Below are positions 12,222-24,345 of a DNA stretch of 64,000 nucleotides, one piece after another. The position numbers and the translations under genes are program-made. The DNA comes from Malachius bipustulatus (lineage: Eukaryota > Arthropoda > Insecta > Coleoptera > Melyridae): NCBI GenBank assembly GCA_910589415.1, contig OU342638.1, positions 11,758,014 to 11,822,013 of the forward strand, read 5' to 3'. Every line of letters starts with the position of its first letter. The first letter of the stretch is position 1. The notes under the pieces were generated by a model. The model made no database searches. It was not told the origin of the DNA and worked only from the letters and a program-made list of their open reading frames with translations.

Positions 12222-12448
12222 TATAAATCACGCCTTGAGTCAACACAATACATAGTGCTTGCTATGTGCCAACGACGTAGGTTTAGTAAATGCACCCCTT
12301 GTTGCCGACCTAATGCTTGTTAGCGACAGCAAGGTTAAAATGGGAAGGGTAAAATAGATTGTTTGCAAGTAAATAAATAGTTTAGAGTTCAGAAAATAGG
12401 AAATACAAAATGAAACCAAACATATTATATAACAGAGGCATTATCGGC

Positions 12449-13018
12449 AGTGACTTGCGTGGCCTAGTGGTTCTCCGCTGGCTCACGAAGCCATAGATCG
12501 CGGGTTCGAAACTCACCTCGGCCCGCTTTACTTTTCAGATTCATTTTCGAATGTCTGTGAAAAGTAAAACAAGCGATCGAACGTTTATAAGGCAAATATA
12601 TTATAACGAGACCTACTAGAACGGAATAGAACGTGACTACTGATGTGTCGGGGGACTATATAAGAAGGACCACCTACGGCTGCGTAGTGGTAATATCCTG
12701 AACGTGAAACAGTTAAGACTGAAGTATAGACAGAGCAGTAGTGAAGTGAAGTGTGAAGTAAGGGAGCCAGTAGTGACAGTTAGTACAAGTAGTAATCAGC
12801 TGTGTGTGTTTATTAATTAGAGGTTATAAATTTGGTCAATAAAGTAATTTGTAAGACTTTTAAGTGGTGGATTTATTTATTTATTATTGTGAGACCCGTA
12901 ACAATATAATATAGAAGTGTCTGTGGCTAATGAGTTCGTCTCGAAGCCAAATTACCAGAGTGGAGCGACTATGTCTTACCTACACAGTTAAGACCGATGC
13001 TCCCTCTTTAAAAAAAAA
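12449..13018 (+). mobile_element. tRNA-derived SINE, interrupted by a solo LTR
   Basis: A 13-bp direct repeat, AGGCATTATCGGC, flanks the insertion (12436-12448 and 13019-13031), and a run of A precedes the right copy. The head shows a pol III A box, TGGCCTAGTGG (about 12460), and a B box, GGTTCGAAACT (about 12506), at tRNA-like spacing. The acceptor stem pairs poorly, so this is not a working tRNA gene. The body is broken at 12602-12903 by an LTR. Confidence 0.8.
12602..12903 (+). mobile_element. Solo LTR (copy A), 302 bp
   Basis: It starts TATAACGAGACC and ends GAGACCCGTAACA, flanked by ATAT at 12598-12601 and 12904-12907. Inside are a TATA box in CTATATAAGAAG, a leader rich in GTGAAGTGAAGTG, and AATAAAG before the 3' end, the usual U3-R-U5 layout. 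It matches LTR copy B (51498-52090) over its downstream 300 bp and lacks much of the upstream U3 part. The ATAT target suggests the Ty3/gypsy group; that assignment is inferred. Confidence 0.75.
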
Positions 13019-13031
13019 AGGCATTATCGGC

Positions 13032-13600
13032 CGTAAAAGGACGGTCAACGATAACAATTTGGAAATAAAATAAAATTCGTCAATACCACAGTGCATAAAT
13101 AAATAAATCAAATCAAATCAATTATGAAATTTAAAGAAACAAATACGGTTATAAGTTTGAAATAACGTTAGGGTAATGCATCGTTCAAAATTATGACATG
13201 ACATGAAAACAAAATATCGTTTACAGCTCAGATAAATTTATCATTAGTCTCCGCACCCCAAACACATATAAATAAACAGTGGGGAAAATAATATATCTGA
13301 TCGAATGTCTAGTTCTTGCTAGCACACCGACAGACCTTAAGTGGGAAGGGTAAAATGGGCTACAGGCACTATTAATGAAATCAATTGAACTGTCACCGAT
13401 AGGCGAACTCGAATTAAAGTTCCTTTGTTACAGTTTAAAATCAAAATACCACCATCGCTACCTTAAACGTTATGATGCGTTCATCGCAGGTTACTCTCCT
13501 GGACTTGTTCATGAATGAAATCAAATAAAGCACAGGCGGTTCGACGAAGCATTCGAAATAAATATCAGTGTGTGTGTCAGTCGCATTGTAAGATAATGAA
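13032..13600. other. No gene recognised
   Basis: AT-rich stretch between the SINE and the truncated LINE. No coding or repeat structure seen. Confidence 0.4.
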
Positions 13601-13689
13601 ATTGAAATATAAATAATGATTAATGATCAAACGAGTTACAATTGAAATTAATTTAGCACAAAACAAATGTAAAATCATGAAAAGCACAG

Positions 13690-15480
13690 GTTCAACCCTT
13701 TCGTAATAAAACAACATATCGGAATAAAATTTTTGAGGCCAAAAGGATTGCCTACTCTGATTACATTTTAAATTCTCGTTCAAAGTCTAAATCCTGCTGG
13801 TCAATTATAAATTACGAAAATAATATTAAGAAAAATGTATCCAAAGGAAATATACACCCTAACCGATTCAATGAATATTTTACTACAATAGCTGAAAACA
13901 TTATATCTAACTCAACTTCAGTTATTGACTTTGATGAGCGAAGTATGGCAGATGCGGTGAGTAAAAACAATCCTCCATTTTTTTTGGGACCTGTTATATC
14001 GCATGACGTAAAATCTGCCATTGCGGCTTTGAAAAATCAGTCATGCAAGGACGTGTATGGTATAAATAGTCGAATTTTGAAATTTATATCTGACGTCATA
14101 GCTGAACCTCTTAGTGACATTTTTAACAAATGTATAATTAACGGTGTTTACCCCAAGGCACTAAAAATTAGTCGCGTTATACCTATTTTTAAAAGCGGAA
14201 ATTCTTCAGATTTAAACAATTATCGGCCCATAGCGATATCTCCTATGGTCAGCAAAATTTTCGAAATTATTCTTAAAAAAAACCTGTTAAATTATCTAGA
14301 TCGCTTCAACCTGCTCTCTAGTAGGCAGTTTTGGTTTCGTGCGTGGCGTCTCAACGATCGATGCTTTGTCCGTGTTGATCGGGGATGTGATCGATGGGTT
14401 TGAGAGGGGAGAGTCTACAGCGGTAACGTTGTGTGATCTCTCAAAGGCTTTCGATTGCGTCTCGCCACGGAATTTGATAAAAAAAACTAGAGTGGTACGG
14501 TATAAGAGGAATACCCCTAAGAATATTCAGTGATTTTTTAAGTGATAGACACCAGTATACAGACTATAACGGTCAGTGCTCTGAAATACTTGACCAACGA
14601 TATGGAGTACCACAGGGGTCAATCTTAGGACCACTCTTATTCATTATTTATATTAATGATCTTGCTCATTATATTGGAGAGAAAAATCTTATACTGTATG
14701 CTGATGATACAACGCTATACGCATCAGGTAGAGAGCTTGACATCGCGGAAAGAAATGCGCAGGGTCTTTTGGACCTTGCAGCTCGTTGGTTTGCTGCAAA
14801 CTCTCTGAAATTGAATGACAATAAAACGCAAAAAATTAACCTAACATCTAGCAGACTGACGGGTTCGCGGGAACCGGTGAAGTTGCTGGGCATGAGCATT
14901 GATAGTCGGCTCACGTGGTCTTCTCATGTACACAAATTGGCTGCTAAGATATCTAGTGGTATATTCGCAATAAAAGGCTTGAAGAACACTGTCTGTTTGG
15001 AGGTATTGAGAACTGCATATTTCTCTCTTGTTCAGGCTCATATTGGTTATGGTCTATTGTTGTGGGGGAGCACATCAGAAGCCAACGTTATTTTTGTATT
15101 ACAAAAAAAAGTGGTAAGAATGATACTGGGTGCAAAATATTTAGACCACTGTAAGCCCTTAATCAAAGAATTAAAATTCATTTACCATCACTATACATTC
15201 TCCAAACGGTCTCTCATATACATGATATTGCTTCTAAAATAGAATCACATGCGGATCTGCATGACTACAATACAAGGGGTAGAAATAATCTAATAGTACC
15301 ATATAGTAGACTTACAGTTTCGAAAAGGAACAGATTGAATTTGAAGTTATATAATTGTCTATCCGAAGATGTCAGGTCTTTAAATTCAAGAAATTTTAAA
15401 AAATATATAAAAAATCTATTGATAGAACATGCATTCTATTCAATAGACGAGTATCTATGTATTAACACTATTAACAATCA
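13690..15480 (+). pseudogene. Reverse transcriptase of truncated LINE, frameshifted
   Basis: Reading through the frames gives a non-LTR reverse transcriptase: VIPIFKSGN, NNYRPIAISP, a STIDAL/LCDLSKAFDC block (motif A), GVPQGSILGPL (motif B, near 14600), YADDTTLY (motif C, near 14700) and LGMSID. No RNase H domain follows, which fits the Jockey/CR1 group. At least two frame breaks, near 14330 (after SRQF) and 14490 (after SPRNLI), plus a stop near 14531, separate these blocks, and the frame breaks again near 15200. This copy cannot make a working enzyme. Confidence 0.85.
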
Positions 15481-15620
15481 AAAATAAAACTAATTCCAAA
15501 CATCAAATTGTACCTAGATGTATATTAAAATAGGGATCTATCCTGTAAAATAAAACTAATTCCAAACATCAAATTGTACCTAGATGTATATTAAAAAAAA
15601 ATAGGGATCTATCCTGTAAA
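15480..15620 (+). repeat. Tandem duplication in LINE 3' UTR
   Basis: A segment of about 67 bp starting AAAATAAAACTAATTCC occurs twice in direct tandem (about 15480-15546 and 15547-15617). The copies differ mainly in the length of an A run. Confidence 0.85.
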
Positions 15621-15784
15621 GCAAGCGTAGTGTGCTTGTTTTGTTTTTTCTTCATATGCCTGTATTATTCTATTTATGTGAGTTTTTTCTTTCAATTTGT
15701 TGACCAACCAAATGTCATTTATATAATGGTGGAAAATAAAATTATTATTATTATATATAATTATTATTATTATTATTTCGACTA

Positions 15785-17285
15785 TAATAATTTAGAAATA
15801 AATACAGATCGGAAATAATAATAATCAATAATCGAAGCAAGCATTCTCACAAATGAAATAAAGTCACATGAGGTTTTATGTACAAATTAGTTCAATCAAA
15901 ATAAATAAATTGTTTAAATAATGCCATGAATAAAAGAATGATAAAAGAAATGGTAGCGAGTAAAAAGAAAGGTTAAATAAGTGAGCAATGTGAATATCGT
16001 GAAAATAGAATGCTTGTGAAGAAGAAATGTGCTTCGATAAATTAATAATAACCACAATAAATATTAGTCAAAAGGCATGTGCAGTTTCAATAAATAAATA
16101 ATAATTACCTAAAATTCAAGTATAAGTTTCTCAAAAAGTAACAAACTGTTAGGTTATTTTGAATAATGCAAAATGACAATGGAAATGAGATCGAGCATGT
16201 CTCTACGGTTAGAAATTAATTCACTGAAAATTCCAATTTAGGTCACATGTTTAAACAATTTGAAATTAGTCAATAAAATGAAATATTGAAACTAGCGTGT
16301 CTCCAAAAGCATTGAAATAAACTTATTAAACGGTTTGCACGTGCGTATATGAGTACCTACATGGGGGCCCTGTTCTTAAAATCCTTTCAATTTACAAAAC
16401 GTGCAGTTTCAAATTATACATGCTGGTTGGAATAAAATATAAGTAATTGCTACCTCCTTTCGTTTGAATACAAAACAATTATTTAAAACTTAATGTGGCT
16501 CTACTTGAATAACTAATCAGCTTGACCAAACACGTGTAAATGAACAAATTGCAAACAAAGTGAAAATACAACAAATAATTAAAACAAGATGATCTGATCT
16601 CTAGCGATATCATAATGCCTAACAAATATTAAATAAATTAGAAATATTAGAATAAACAGTTACTTACATAGTTGGGTTATGTTATAAGATTTCATTGTTT
16701 AAAATAATAACAAAGACCAGCTGATCGGACTGTCCGACTCGAACCACTGCCGCTTCAAAAGTAAGTGAAGTGAACATGACTAGTGACTACTGAGTGTGAC
16801 TTCAATTCTCGCTAACTGCTACATGTGGTTTAGTGACATTGACAGAACTGACGTTTCTAGCTTTGAAAGCTTGACAAATAAAAATAAAAATTGGGTGCGT
16901 TCCTTGACTCTAAAGTTTACAATTTGAACCATGCGCAGTTGTTATATAGGTTGGTTCTCTTCAATATTGATGTGTAGTGTTATGGTATTCCTTTCCCCCC
17001 TTATCTTATTTATTATTATTTCTATTTAAAAAAATTATACCATAAACTAAATAAAATTTTAAATATTCTTTGAGGGCACTCTCTTTCCCAGTTGGGTTCA
17101 GTTGCAAAAAATTTTGATTTAATTTAACTTGAATTCAAATTTGAAAATTGTTTTAACAAATATCTAATTTATGACTTGACAGAATATTTATTTACAGAAA
17201 ATTACAAAAAAAAATTCTACCTCGAGCTCTCTGATTCTAAAATTTGTTAAAACTATACTCTAATAATTTAAAAGTAATTATAACA
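15785..17285. other. No gene recognised
   Basis: AT-rich sequence with many stops on both strands. I see no repeat boundaries or coding. Confidence 0.4.
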
Positions 17286-17900
17286 TCAAAATCTTACAAT
17301 ATCCCTTTCCACTTTGTTTAGTCTTCTATTTCTATCTCTTTCTCTCTATCTCTTGCTGTTTCTTCGTAGAAATTTCCTTTTCCAGTCCTTCGACTCTCTC
17401 CCTCACCCTCTGCGTCTCGCTGCCTCGCTTCTCCTTTTCCTGATCTTCCAACTCTCTCTCTGTCACTCTCTTCGTCTCTCGTTGCTTCTCTTCTTCTTTC
17501 CGCTTCTCCTTACTTTTTTAAATATAATCTTTAAGTTCCTATCTTCCCGACATCCTCCAGGTTTCTTCCACTTCTTTTCAAGTTGATCCTCTCTATAATT
17601 TATCCCCTTCCGACGTCTTCACGTTCTCTTCGCTATCTATTTGTTCTTCTCTTTTGTGCTTCCAAAATATCTACCTTCACCCTTTTTACCTTTTTCTGAC
17701 ACACGCTCTTCTCAATTTCAATCTAATTAATTAATTCTCCTCGTTAGCTATCTCTTTGTTCTTCTCCTTTTTCCTTCCAAATAATTATTTTCACGTTTCC
17801 TACTTTTTTCTGATAGTCCTCTTCCAAATTTTTCTCTAATTAATTCCACGTTGCTATCAACATTTTTCCCATTCTCTTTTTTCCTTTTCTCTACTGATTT
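17286..17900. repeat. Pyrimidine-rich block, possibly a dead coiled-coil gene on the minus strand
   Basis: The plus strand is strongly C/T-rich. Between about 17620 and 17850 a unit of about 115 bp occurs twice in diverged tandem (CTATCTxTTTGTTCTTCTC as landmark). On the minus strand a 60-codon stretch ending near 17330 reads as alternating K/E/R/Q, coiled-coil-like. Further upstream the same kind of sequence is broken by stops. It may be a decayed ORF1/gag-like coding region, or only low complexity. Confidence 0.4.
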
Positions 17901-18471
17901 TTTTAAACAATCCCAAAATTTATTTTTGACATTTTTAATAATTAAATACTAATAATTTCTATTTGTTAAAATCTTCAAATCAAATCCAAACTTTAATCAT
18001 TAGGTGAACCTAATTTTTCATAATGTAGATTGTCTCGAATTTTGTACCATCTCTTGACTTCCTCCTTGAGCCAACAACATCTAGCTTTTTCCAATGCTTT
18101 CTGACAACTTGTTGACGTTGATCTGGATGTTACAAAAATTTTCAAAGCCAACTAGATCCCACAGTTTTCATAGTCAAGTTTTGTTTTTCTTATGGCCGCC
18201 ATATTGGTGTTTCATGTCATACTGTATAACAAATATCATGGAAACCAAAAATTAAAAACATTAAAAAAAAAAAAAATTATATTATTTTTTCGAAAAAAAA
18301 TACACTTTTCATACCAAATATCATAGGTAAAAAACCATATGGCAAGGTAAAAAACCTAATGGCAAACTTTAAAAAATCAAATAGCAAGTAATATGACTTC
18401 ATACTGACGTAGTTAAATGGGTGAAAAAAATTTTTTTAGGAATAAAATTTATGAATTTTTTTCTAATGTTA

Positions 18472-18696
18472 CAGTCTTTTTCTTTTGGTTTTCGTCTTTT
18501 GTCAATTGCTTTTCCTATTTACATGCAATGACAGTATCATAAATATTGGAAAAGCATTTGATATAAAAAGAATCTTATTTGACAAAAGAGGAATTTCAAT
18601 TGAAAAATCACGCACTGACGTTGGATAAACGGGAAAACCATTTGACAAATTAGGAAAAGCAATTGACAAAAGACGAAAACCAAAAGAAAAAGACTG
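18472..18696. mobile_element. MITE with CAGTCTTTTTC termini, 225 bp
   Basis: Terminal inverted repeats of about 46 bp, starting CAGTCTTTTTCTTTTGG, at both ends, flanked by TA (18470-18471 and 18697-18698). This is the Tc1/mariner target signature. No coding capacity. Confidence 0.85.
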
Positions 18697-19136
18697 TACT
18701 TTGCAGGTGATCTCGAAATGGCGGACATGGACAGCAGTCACAGCATCCATTAGTGGATTAAGGATTCTAAGTTCATTTATTAGTGTAAGTATAGATTATA
18801 GATCGTGCTCCGGGAGGTACGTTAAAAACGGGGGTCCCGGCAGCTTCACAGCAGTCGTTAAGTTATGTCAGAGACCCTTGAGGCTACTTGAAAACTTCTG
18901 ACACTTGGCCTTTACCACAGCCATACGATATTTATTTATTTTTCATTCTCCCCTTTACGAAATTATAACTTTCTGTCTTGATAAGACAACCGAAAGCGAA
19001 AGTAAAACATCCTAGGTGATAGGTTGCTAGGTGGTTGATAGCTATGAAAAACTTTCGTGCCCTGGACAAAAAAGTAGAAATGTCAGTTTGATTAACGTTT
19101 ATTTAGATGGAAAATTAAATGTAAAACTACAATAAA

Positions 19137-19208
19137 AAATTCCAGTAAATCTTTCTGGAACATAGAAATAATTGTTATTGTATGATCCAGAAAGATTTAC
19201 TGGAATTT
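19137..19208. repeat. 72-nt perfect hairpin
   Basis: Two 23-base arms (19137-19159 and 19186-19208; core CCAGTAAATCTTTCTGG) are exact inverted copies separated by 26 bases. The size is that of a microRNA precursor. Perfect pairing is more typical of a tiny inverted-repeat element. Confidence 0.7.
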
Positions 19209-19412
19209 GCAGCTTCTTGAATGAAATTCATTTTGAACTAAACTACGATCAAAGATTCTAAAATTATAGCGGTACAGAGTTTTAAACTTGACAGTGTCAT
19301 AAATTAATAATTTAAAACTATCGTTACTATGGTAATGTTAAAAACATGCCACCTTATAATAATTCCATTGTTATCACTGAATCGTATTATTTTACTCATT
19401 TCTTCTTAATCC

Positions 19413-20316
19413 GTGGTTCAATATGGCAAGGGGAGAATGAAAAGTTTAATACATTACACGCTACGAAAGCTCTTTCAGGTGCTCAGAGTTTTTAAATATC
19501 CTCGGCTACCACGGTGTAAGATAACTAAGGTGTTGGAACAAGACTCCCCAGTGCGACCCGATATCGTCACGTTACATCTGTTTTACCACATCTGTCATAA
19601 AGATATGATAATCGAGAATCAAGCCGATTTAATACGATCGCTTAAATATCAAATAGAGCTGATGACTAATAACAGGATCCACAACGGGTCGACGGTGTCA
19701 CTCGGGAATGCTTCGTCATCAAAAAATGTAGCGAGCGCAGATCCATCATCATCAAAAAATGTAGATACATCAAATCCATCGAAGGTGGGCAGTGCGATTG
19801 ATGAGGGAACACCAAAGCAGGGGGAGATTTCGTACAGATTAGCAGCGATGAAATCAAACCCAGAATCGCACTATTACAAACCAAAGCAATTGGTTGGTAC
19901 GACAAAAAATAGTGAGTTACAGGTCAAGACGAATCCAACACAGAATATGGAGGATAAAGGTGAGTGGAGAGGCGCGTCATCTAGGCGTCGTAGAAACAGG
20001 TCAACCGTAATGGGTGCAAGATCTACTGATGCTGAATGTAAGCTGAAGTCATCGGAATCTGTGAGCTACTGGCATTTGTATAGATTGCATCCTCAGACAA
20101 CAGCCAAGGACGTTGAAGAGTACCTACCTAAGGAAGGATTTTCCTGGAGTTCAGGTTGAGGAGTTAAAGTCGTCAAATCCCACCGTATATTCATCATTCA
20201 AGATTACAGTTAGGGAAGTTGAAGAGTCTAAGATCTTAAATCCGGAACTATGGCCGATGGGTGCTCGCATAAATTGGTTTTTTCTGCGTAGAGAGAATCA
20301 GGGACCCACTGTCTAG
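19413..20316 (+). pseudogene. LINE ORF1 protein, frameshifted
   Basis: Two overlapping frames (19413-20159, then 20113-20316) make one ORF1 product broken by a single frameshift near 20130-20155. The C-terminal part, with WHLYRLHPQTTAKDVEEYL and then VYSSFKITV and LWPMGARINWFF, resembles the conserved C-terminal domain of ORF1 proteins in insect CR1/Jockey-like LINEs, which bind nucleic acid. No PHD or CCHC finger is visible. The N-terminal part is low in recognisable features. The short overlap with ORF2 suggests the usual two-ORF LINE layout. Confidence 0.65.
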
Positions 20317-20320
20317 GGTT

Positions 20321-23300
20321 CAACTGAGTGACTGTAATGACAGAAAAGAACTCGTCAGGGGTAAGTTAAGATTTTTTCATCTAAATATCCAATGCTTAAA
20401 AAATAAAATTGATGCCTTATCTCTTGTTCTGGACAGGCTTCACAGTGACATAGTTTGTCTGAGCGAGCACTGGTGTGATTCCAGTGCTCTGCAAAATCTA
20501 AATATAAGTGGCTATCTTTTGAGGGCGCACTTTTGTAGGGGCGCAGGTCTTCATGGAGGCGTTGCGATTTTTACCAAGATTGGTGTTGAGTGCAGGACTG
20601 TAAACCTGGAGCGTTTCTCCCTGGCCTTCCATGCCGAATTCGCGGGTATTGAGTTGGGCGGTCTGGGTTGGCTGGTGATTGCGGTGTATTGGTCACCAAC
20701 AAATGGGACTTTCGCTGTCTTTTCCGAGCAACTTGAAAATCTATTAAATCAAATGTCGGATAAATATAACAAATTAATCATATTGGGTGATTTTAATCGC
20801 GACCCAGATAAACATCACGCGGATGCGAACGATCTTCAGTGCATCATGCTGTCTCACGGTCTGCGACAGACTATCCATGGCTACACTAGGGTGACTCAGA
20901 GGTCTAGGTCGCGACTGGACAATATTTACACAAACTTCGATCCTGCTGGGCATGAAGCAGGTGTGTACGATCCGGGCATCTCGGATCATGCTGCGCAGTA
21001 TATTGTTTTGAACTGTAAAGTTCCCAATAAAAAAATCAAACGTTACAGAAAAATAGTATCCCAGAGTGGTGTGGCCAGAATGGTGGATATGTTAGCCGGC
21101 TTGGATTGGGGTCAGCTGATTGTGGGCGATATGGATGCTGACACTGCTGCAGATGTGTTTCTGGGGATTTTGTGTGGGTGTATGAGTGAATGTATGGTTA
21201 TTCGAACAACTGCTGCTGCTCAGAATGACGGCATTGTGTGGTTTAATCAACAATTGAGGTCCGCGAGGGATACTCTCGAGGCAGTGAAAACTGTATGTAA
21301 TGTTTCGCAAAACCCGGAGGACTGGAACATCTTTAATAACTATAGAAAATACTATCTAAAACTAGTTAATGAAACAAAGAGATCGGCCTATAATAATATT
21401 ATTGCTGGTTCCAAAAATAAACAGAAAACCTGTTGGAAACTTATAAACGGTGAAAGAACATCCAAGAAGCACAGTGGTGATAGGAATGTCACAATTACGG
21501 CAAATGATTTCAATTCATACTTCGTCGGTGTAGCCGATAAGATTCTCCAGGGCATTCAGGCGGAGGCAGATCTGCAGGACGGGGGTGCTGGTCTTCTGGA
21601 TTTTTCAGATGCTCCAGCTGGGAATATGTCTTCTTCATCTTTCTTTTTCAGTCCAGTGACACAGGATGAAGTTACTCAGACAATAATGAATCTCAAAAAT
21701 AAAAACTCATTGGACTGTTATAATATGAACTCGAAGCTGTTGAGGTGTATATGCGGACACGTATCCAAACCACTATCAGATTTGTTAAATAAATGCATTT
21801 CGGAGGGAATCTTCCCAGCTGCGCTAAAAATAAGTAGGATTGTCCCTATAAATAAGAAAGGTAATGCGTCTGAGGTTGGCGCATATCGCCCTATCGCTAT
21901 CACGCCCGTCATTTCGAAGGTGTTCGAGTCCATTATAAAAAAGAGAATTCAGTCTTTTTTTGCCAAACATAATTTGATGGATTGTAGGCAATTTGGTTTT
22001 AGGGAGGGGCGTTCGACGATCGATGCCGTCTTGAAGCTTGTGGATGACGTGGTCAATGGTTTTGACATGGGATGTCGGACTGAGGTTACCCTATGTGACC
22101 TCACGAAGGCCTTCGATTGTCTCTCAACTGACATCTTGTTGCGGAAACTTCATAGATATGGAATCAGGGGCTCTTGCCATAGACTTCTTCTCTCATATAT
22201 GACTCACAGACAGCAGTATGTGGAGATAAATGGACAGGCGTCTGATACTATGCTGCAGAGACATGGAGTGCCGCAAGGATCTGTCCTGGGTCCACTCATG
22301 TTTCTGATATATATAAACGATTTACCAGATTGCGTTAGGGATGCATCTGTGGTCATGTTTGCAGATGATACAACTCTTTACTCGAGTCACAGAAATGTGC
22401 TCGATGCAAGCTATATGATGAGCGAGGCAGTGAAACAGGCAGCGACATGGTTTCGTGGTAATAGATTATCACTAAATGTCTCCAAAACGCAGACAATTAC
22501 TTTGACAACGGACAGGAGTGCCCCGGCTCAGGGTTCTGTTTCTCTTCTGGGGATGAAAATAGATCAAAGGCTTACCTGGTCCTCGCATGTGGATCAGGTC
22601 TGTGCAAGGGCATCCGGGGGAGTCTATGCACTACGCAGACTCGCCGATCTGGTTTCGGATGGCTTACTTTTCTCTGGTGCACTCTCATCTGACTTATGGC
22701 GTTATGCTGTGGGGTAGATCCAGTGAATCTCAGAGAGCATTCAGGATTCAGAAGAAGGCTATCAGAATCCTTGCAAGGAGAGGAGGACGTGAGCACTGCA
22801 GAGAGTGGTTCAGGTCCTTTAGAATCCTTACGTTGCCCGCATCTTACATACAGCGTGTTCAGTTAAGGGTACGGAGCGGCCATATCTCAGTAACTATTGG
22901 TCCTAGAGCCTCAAATTAAAAATTTTCCAGACATAAGTGACCATGAGAAATTCAAGGAAAATATTTTCAAGATGGCCGCACTTCCAGAAATACCGGAAGT
23001 CGACACCTAGTTCGTTATTTTAACGGGAACACCCTGTAAAATATTATATTTTTTAAATGTCTGAAGAAATCGAATACAGGTGGTTTTCACCATTGGAATT
23101 TAGATTGAGCGGTTTATGAGTTACAAAACAAGTGAAAATCGCAATGTTTCAACTTCAAAGCAGTGTAGAACTAGAACGGCTCAAGATGTCTAAAAACGGT
23201 TTACATGTCCCTATCCTAACTTTTCATGTTTTATCCCAATATGTAGAGTAAATTTTAATAGAGGGTGATGAAAATTATCCGATTTTTCATCACCCTGTAT

Positions 23301-23981
23301 TAAAATTTAAACCGCATAGTAGGATACAATGTGAAAAGTTAGGATAGGGACATGTAAACCGTTTTTAGACATCTTGAGCCGTTCTAGTTCTACACTGCTT
23401 TGAAGTTGAAACATTGCGATTTTCACTTGTTTATAACTCATAAACCGCTCAATATAAATTCCAATGGTGAAAACCACCTGTATTCGATTTCTTCAGACAT
23501 TTAAAAAATATAATATTTTACAGGGTGTTCCCGTTAAAATAACGAACTAGGTGTCAACTTCCGGTATTTCTAGAAGTGCGGCCATCTTGAAAATATTTTC
23601 CTTGAATTTCTCATGGTCACTTATGTCTGGAAAATTTTTAATTTGAGGCTCTAGGACCAATAGTTACTGAGATATGGCCGCTCCGTACCCTTAACTGAAC
23701 ACGCTGTATATGCAACGTGCCTGCATATACACAGGTTGGCTCCTTCCTTACGTTCCGGTGCTGACCGGCATGAATATAGTACAAGAAGGCGTAACATGTT
23801 GCTTGTGCCCTGGTCCAGAACAAATACTTCGGAATTGAACAAAGTAAACATTAAACTTTATAATGCACTACCTGATGAGTTCAAGTTGCTTGCCTGTCGA
23901 AGTTTTCAACCGGCAATAAAGAGGTTTCTGATTGATAAGGCTTACTATTGTGTGAACGATTACTTGAAAGATGAATAAAAT
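20321..23981 (+). pseudogene. LINE ORF2: AP endonuclease plus reverse transcriptase, broken
   Basis: The frame opens near 20321, where it overlaps the ORF1 end, and runs to 22717. Endonuclease landmarks: LNIQCLKNK, LSEHW (catalytic E), VYWSPT, ILGDFN (catalytic D) and ISDHAAQ (catalytic SDH). Reverse transcriptase landmarks: YRPIAITP, FGFREGRSTIDA, LCDLTKAFDC, GVPQGSVLGPL and FADDTTLY near 22360. There is no RNase H. A frameshift near 22650 moves the reading to the frame used at 22587-22850. The reading is then split by the MITE at 22851-23706 and resumes in the same frame to a stop at 23976-23978. Removing the insertion plus one TA restores the reading across the junction, so the LINE was there first. 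Confidence 0.88.
22851..23706. mobile_element. Palindromic mariner-type MITE inside LINE ORF2, 856 bp
   Basis: It starts CAGCGTGTTCAGTTAAGG and ends with the inverted copy, with TA on each side (22849-22850, 23707-23708). Each arm is over 400 bp and almost identical in inverted orientation, around a centre near 23280. The arms contain a further CAGGGTGTTCCCG-like motif and the block ACGGTTTACATGTCCCTAT, shared with elements at 25047-26123 and 36075-37541. Confidence 0.9.
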
Positions 23982-24320
23982 AAGATTCTGTACTTGGATA
24001 CTGTTGTTTCACTTCACAGGTCTGATATGCCTCATGTTGAAGTTCTTAGTAAATGTATGTATGCTTGTCGATTTTTTACGTTTATTTGTTGTTTACGTTT
24101 AATTATTTATTTACGTTTTGTACACGTGATATATTTTTTATTGTTAATGACTGTATGCTATGTGTAATTTAGGTAGTATAGGACTGTGATAATGACTCAA
24201 TATATGTGTTTGTATGTTAATGTTGTAAATCATAGTCCTTTTGTATACTTTTAATTGACTTGCCAAAGATACTGTACTGTTATTGTACCTACTATTTGTA
24301 TCATCCTGGTGCTAAATAAA

Positions 24321-24345
24321 TTCTATTCTATTCTATTCTATTCTA
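24321..24345 (+). repeat. (TTCTA)5 microsatellite, LINE 3' tail
   Basis: Five exact copies of TTCTA directly after a GCTAAATAAA 3' end. Confidence 0.9.

Larger units (their letters stand above)
13600..15780 (+). mobile_element. 5'-truncated Jockey/CR1-like LINE
   Basis: The copy holds reverse transcriptase and the C-terminal region of ORF2 but no endonuclease, so it is truncated at about 13600. It ends in a 3' untranslated region with a duplicated 70-bp segment and an (ATT)n-like tail at 15740-15775. It belongs to the same broad clade as the LINE at 19400-24345 but is clearly diverged from it. Confidence 0.85.
19400..24345 (+). mobile_element. Jockey/CR1-like LINE with two ORFs, interrupted by a palindromic MITE
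   Basis: The element contains an ORF1, an ORF2 with endonuclease and reverse transcriptase, and a 3' end in five copies of TTCTA (24321-24345), a typical CR1-like microsatellite tail. It is disrupted by frameshifts and by the insertion at 22851-23706. The 5' end is not defined; 19400 is approximate. Confidence 0.85.

Noticed and set aside
12449..12530. tRNA gene
   Set aside because: A and B boxes are good, but the acceptor and T stems pair poorly, and the unit is flanked by a 13-bp target duplication with an A tail, so it is a SINE head.
17314..17586. Hydrophobic plus-strand 90-codon frame
   Set aside because: Leu/Phe/Ser-rich translation of a pyrimidine tract; expected from composition.
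22587..23851. Small proteins ending in GHISVTIGPRASN on both strands
   Set aside because: The same peptide appears twice because it is read from the two arms of the palindromic MITE; it is not a gene.
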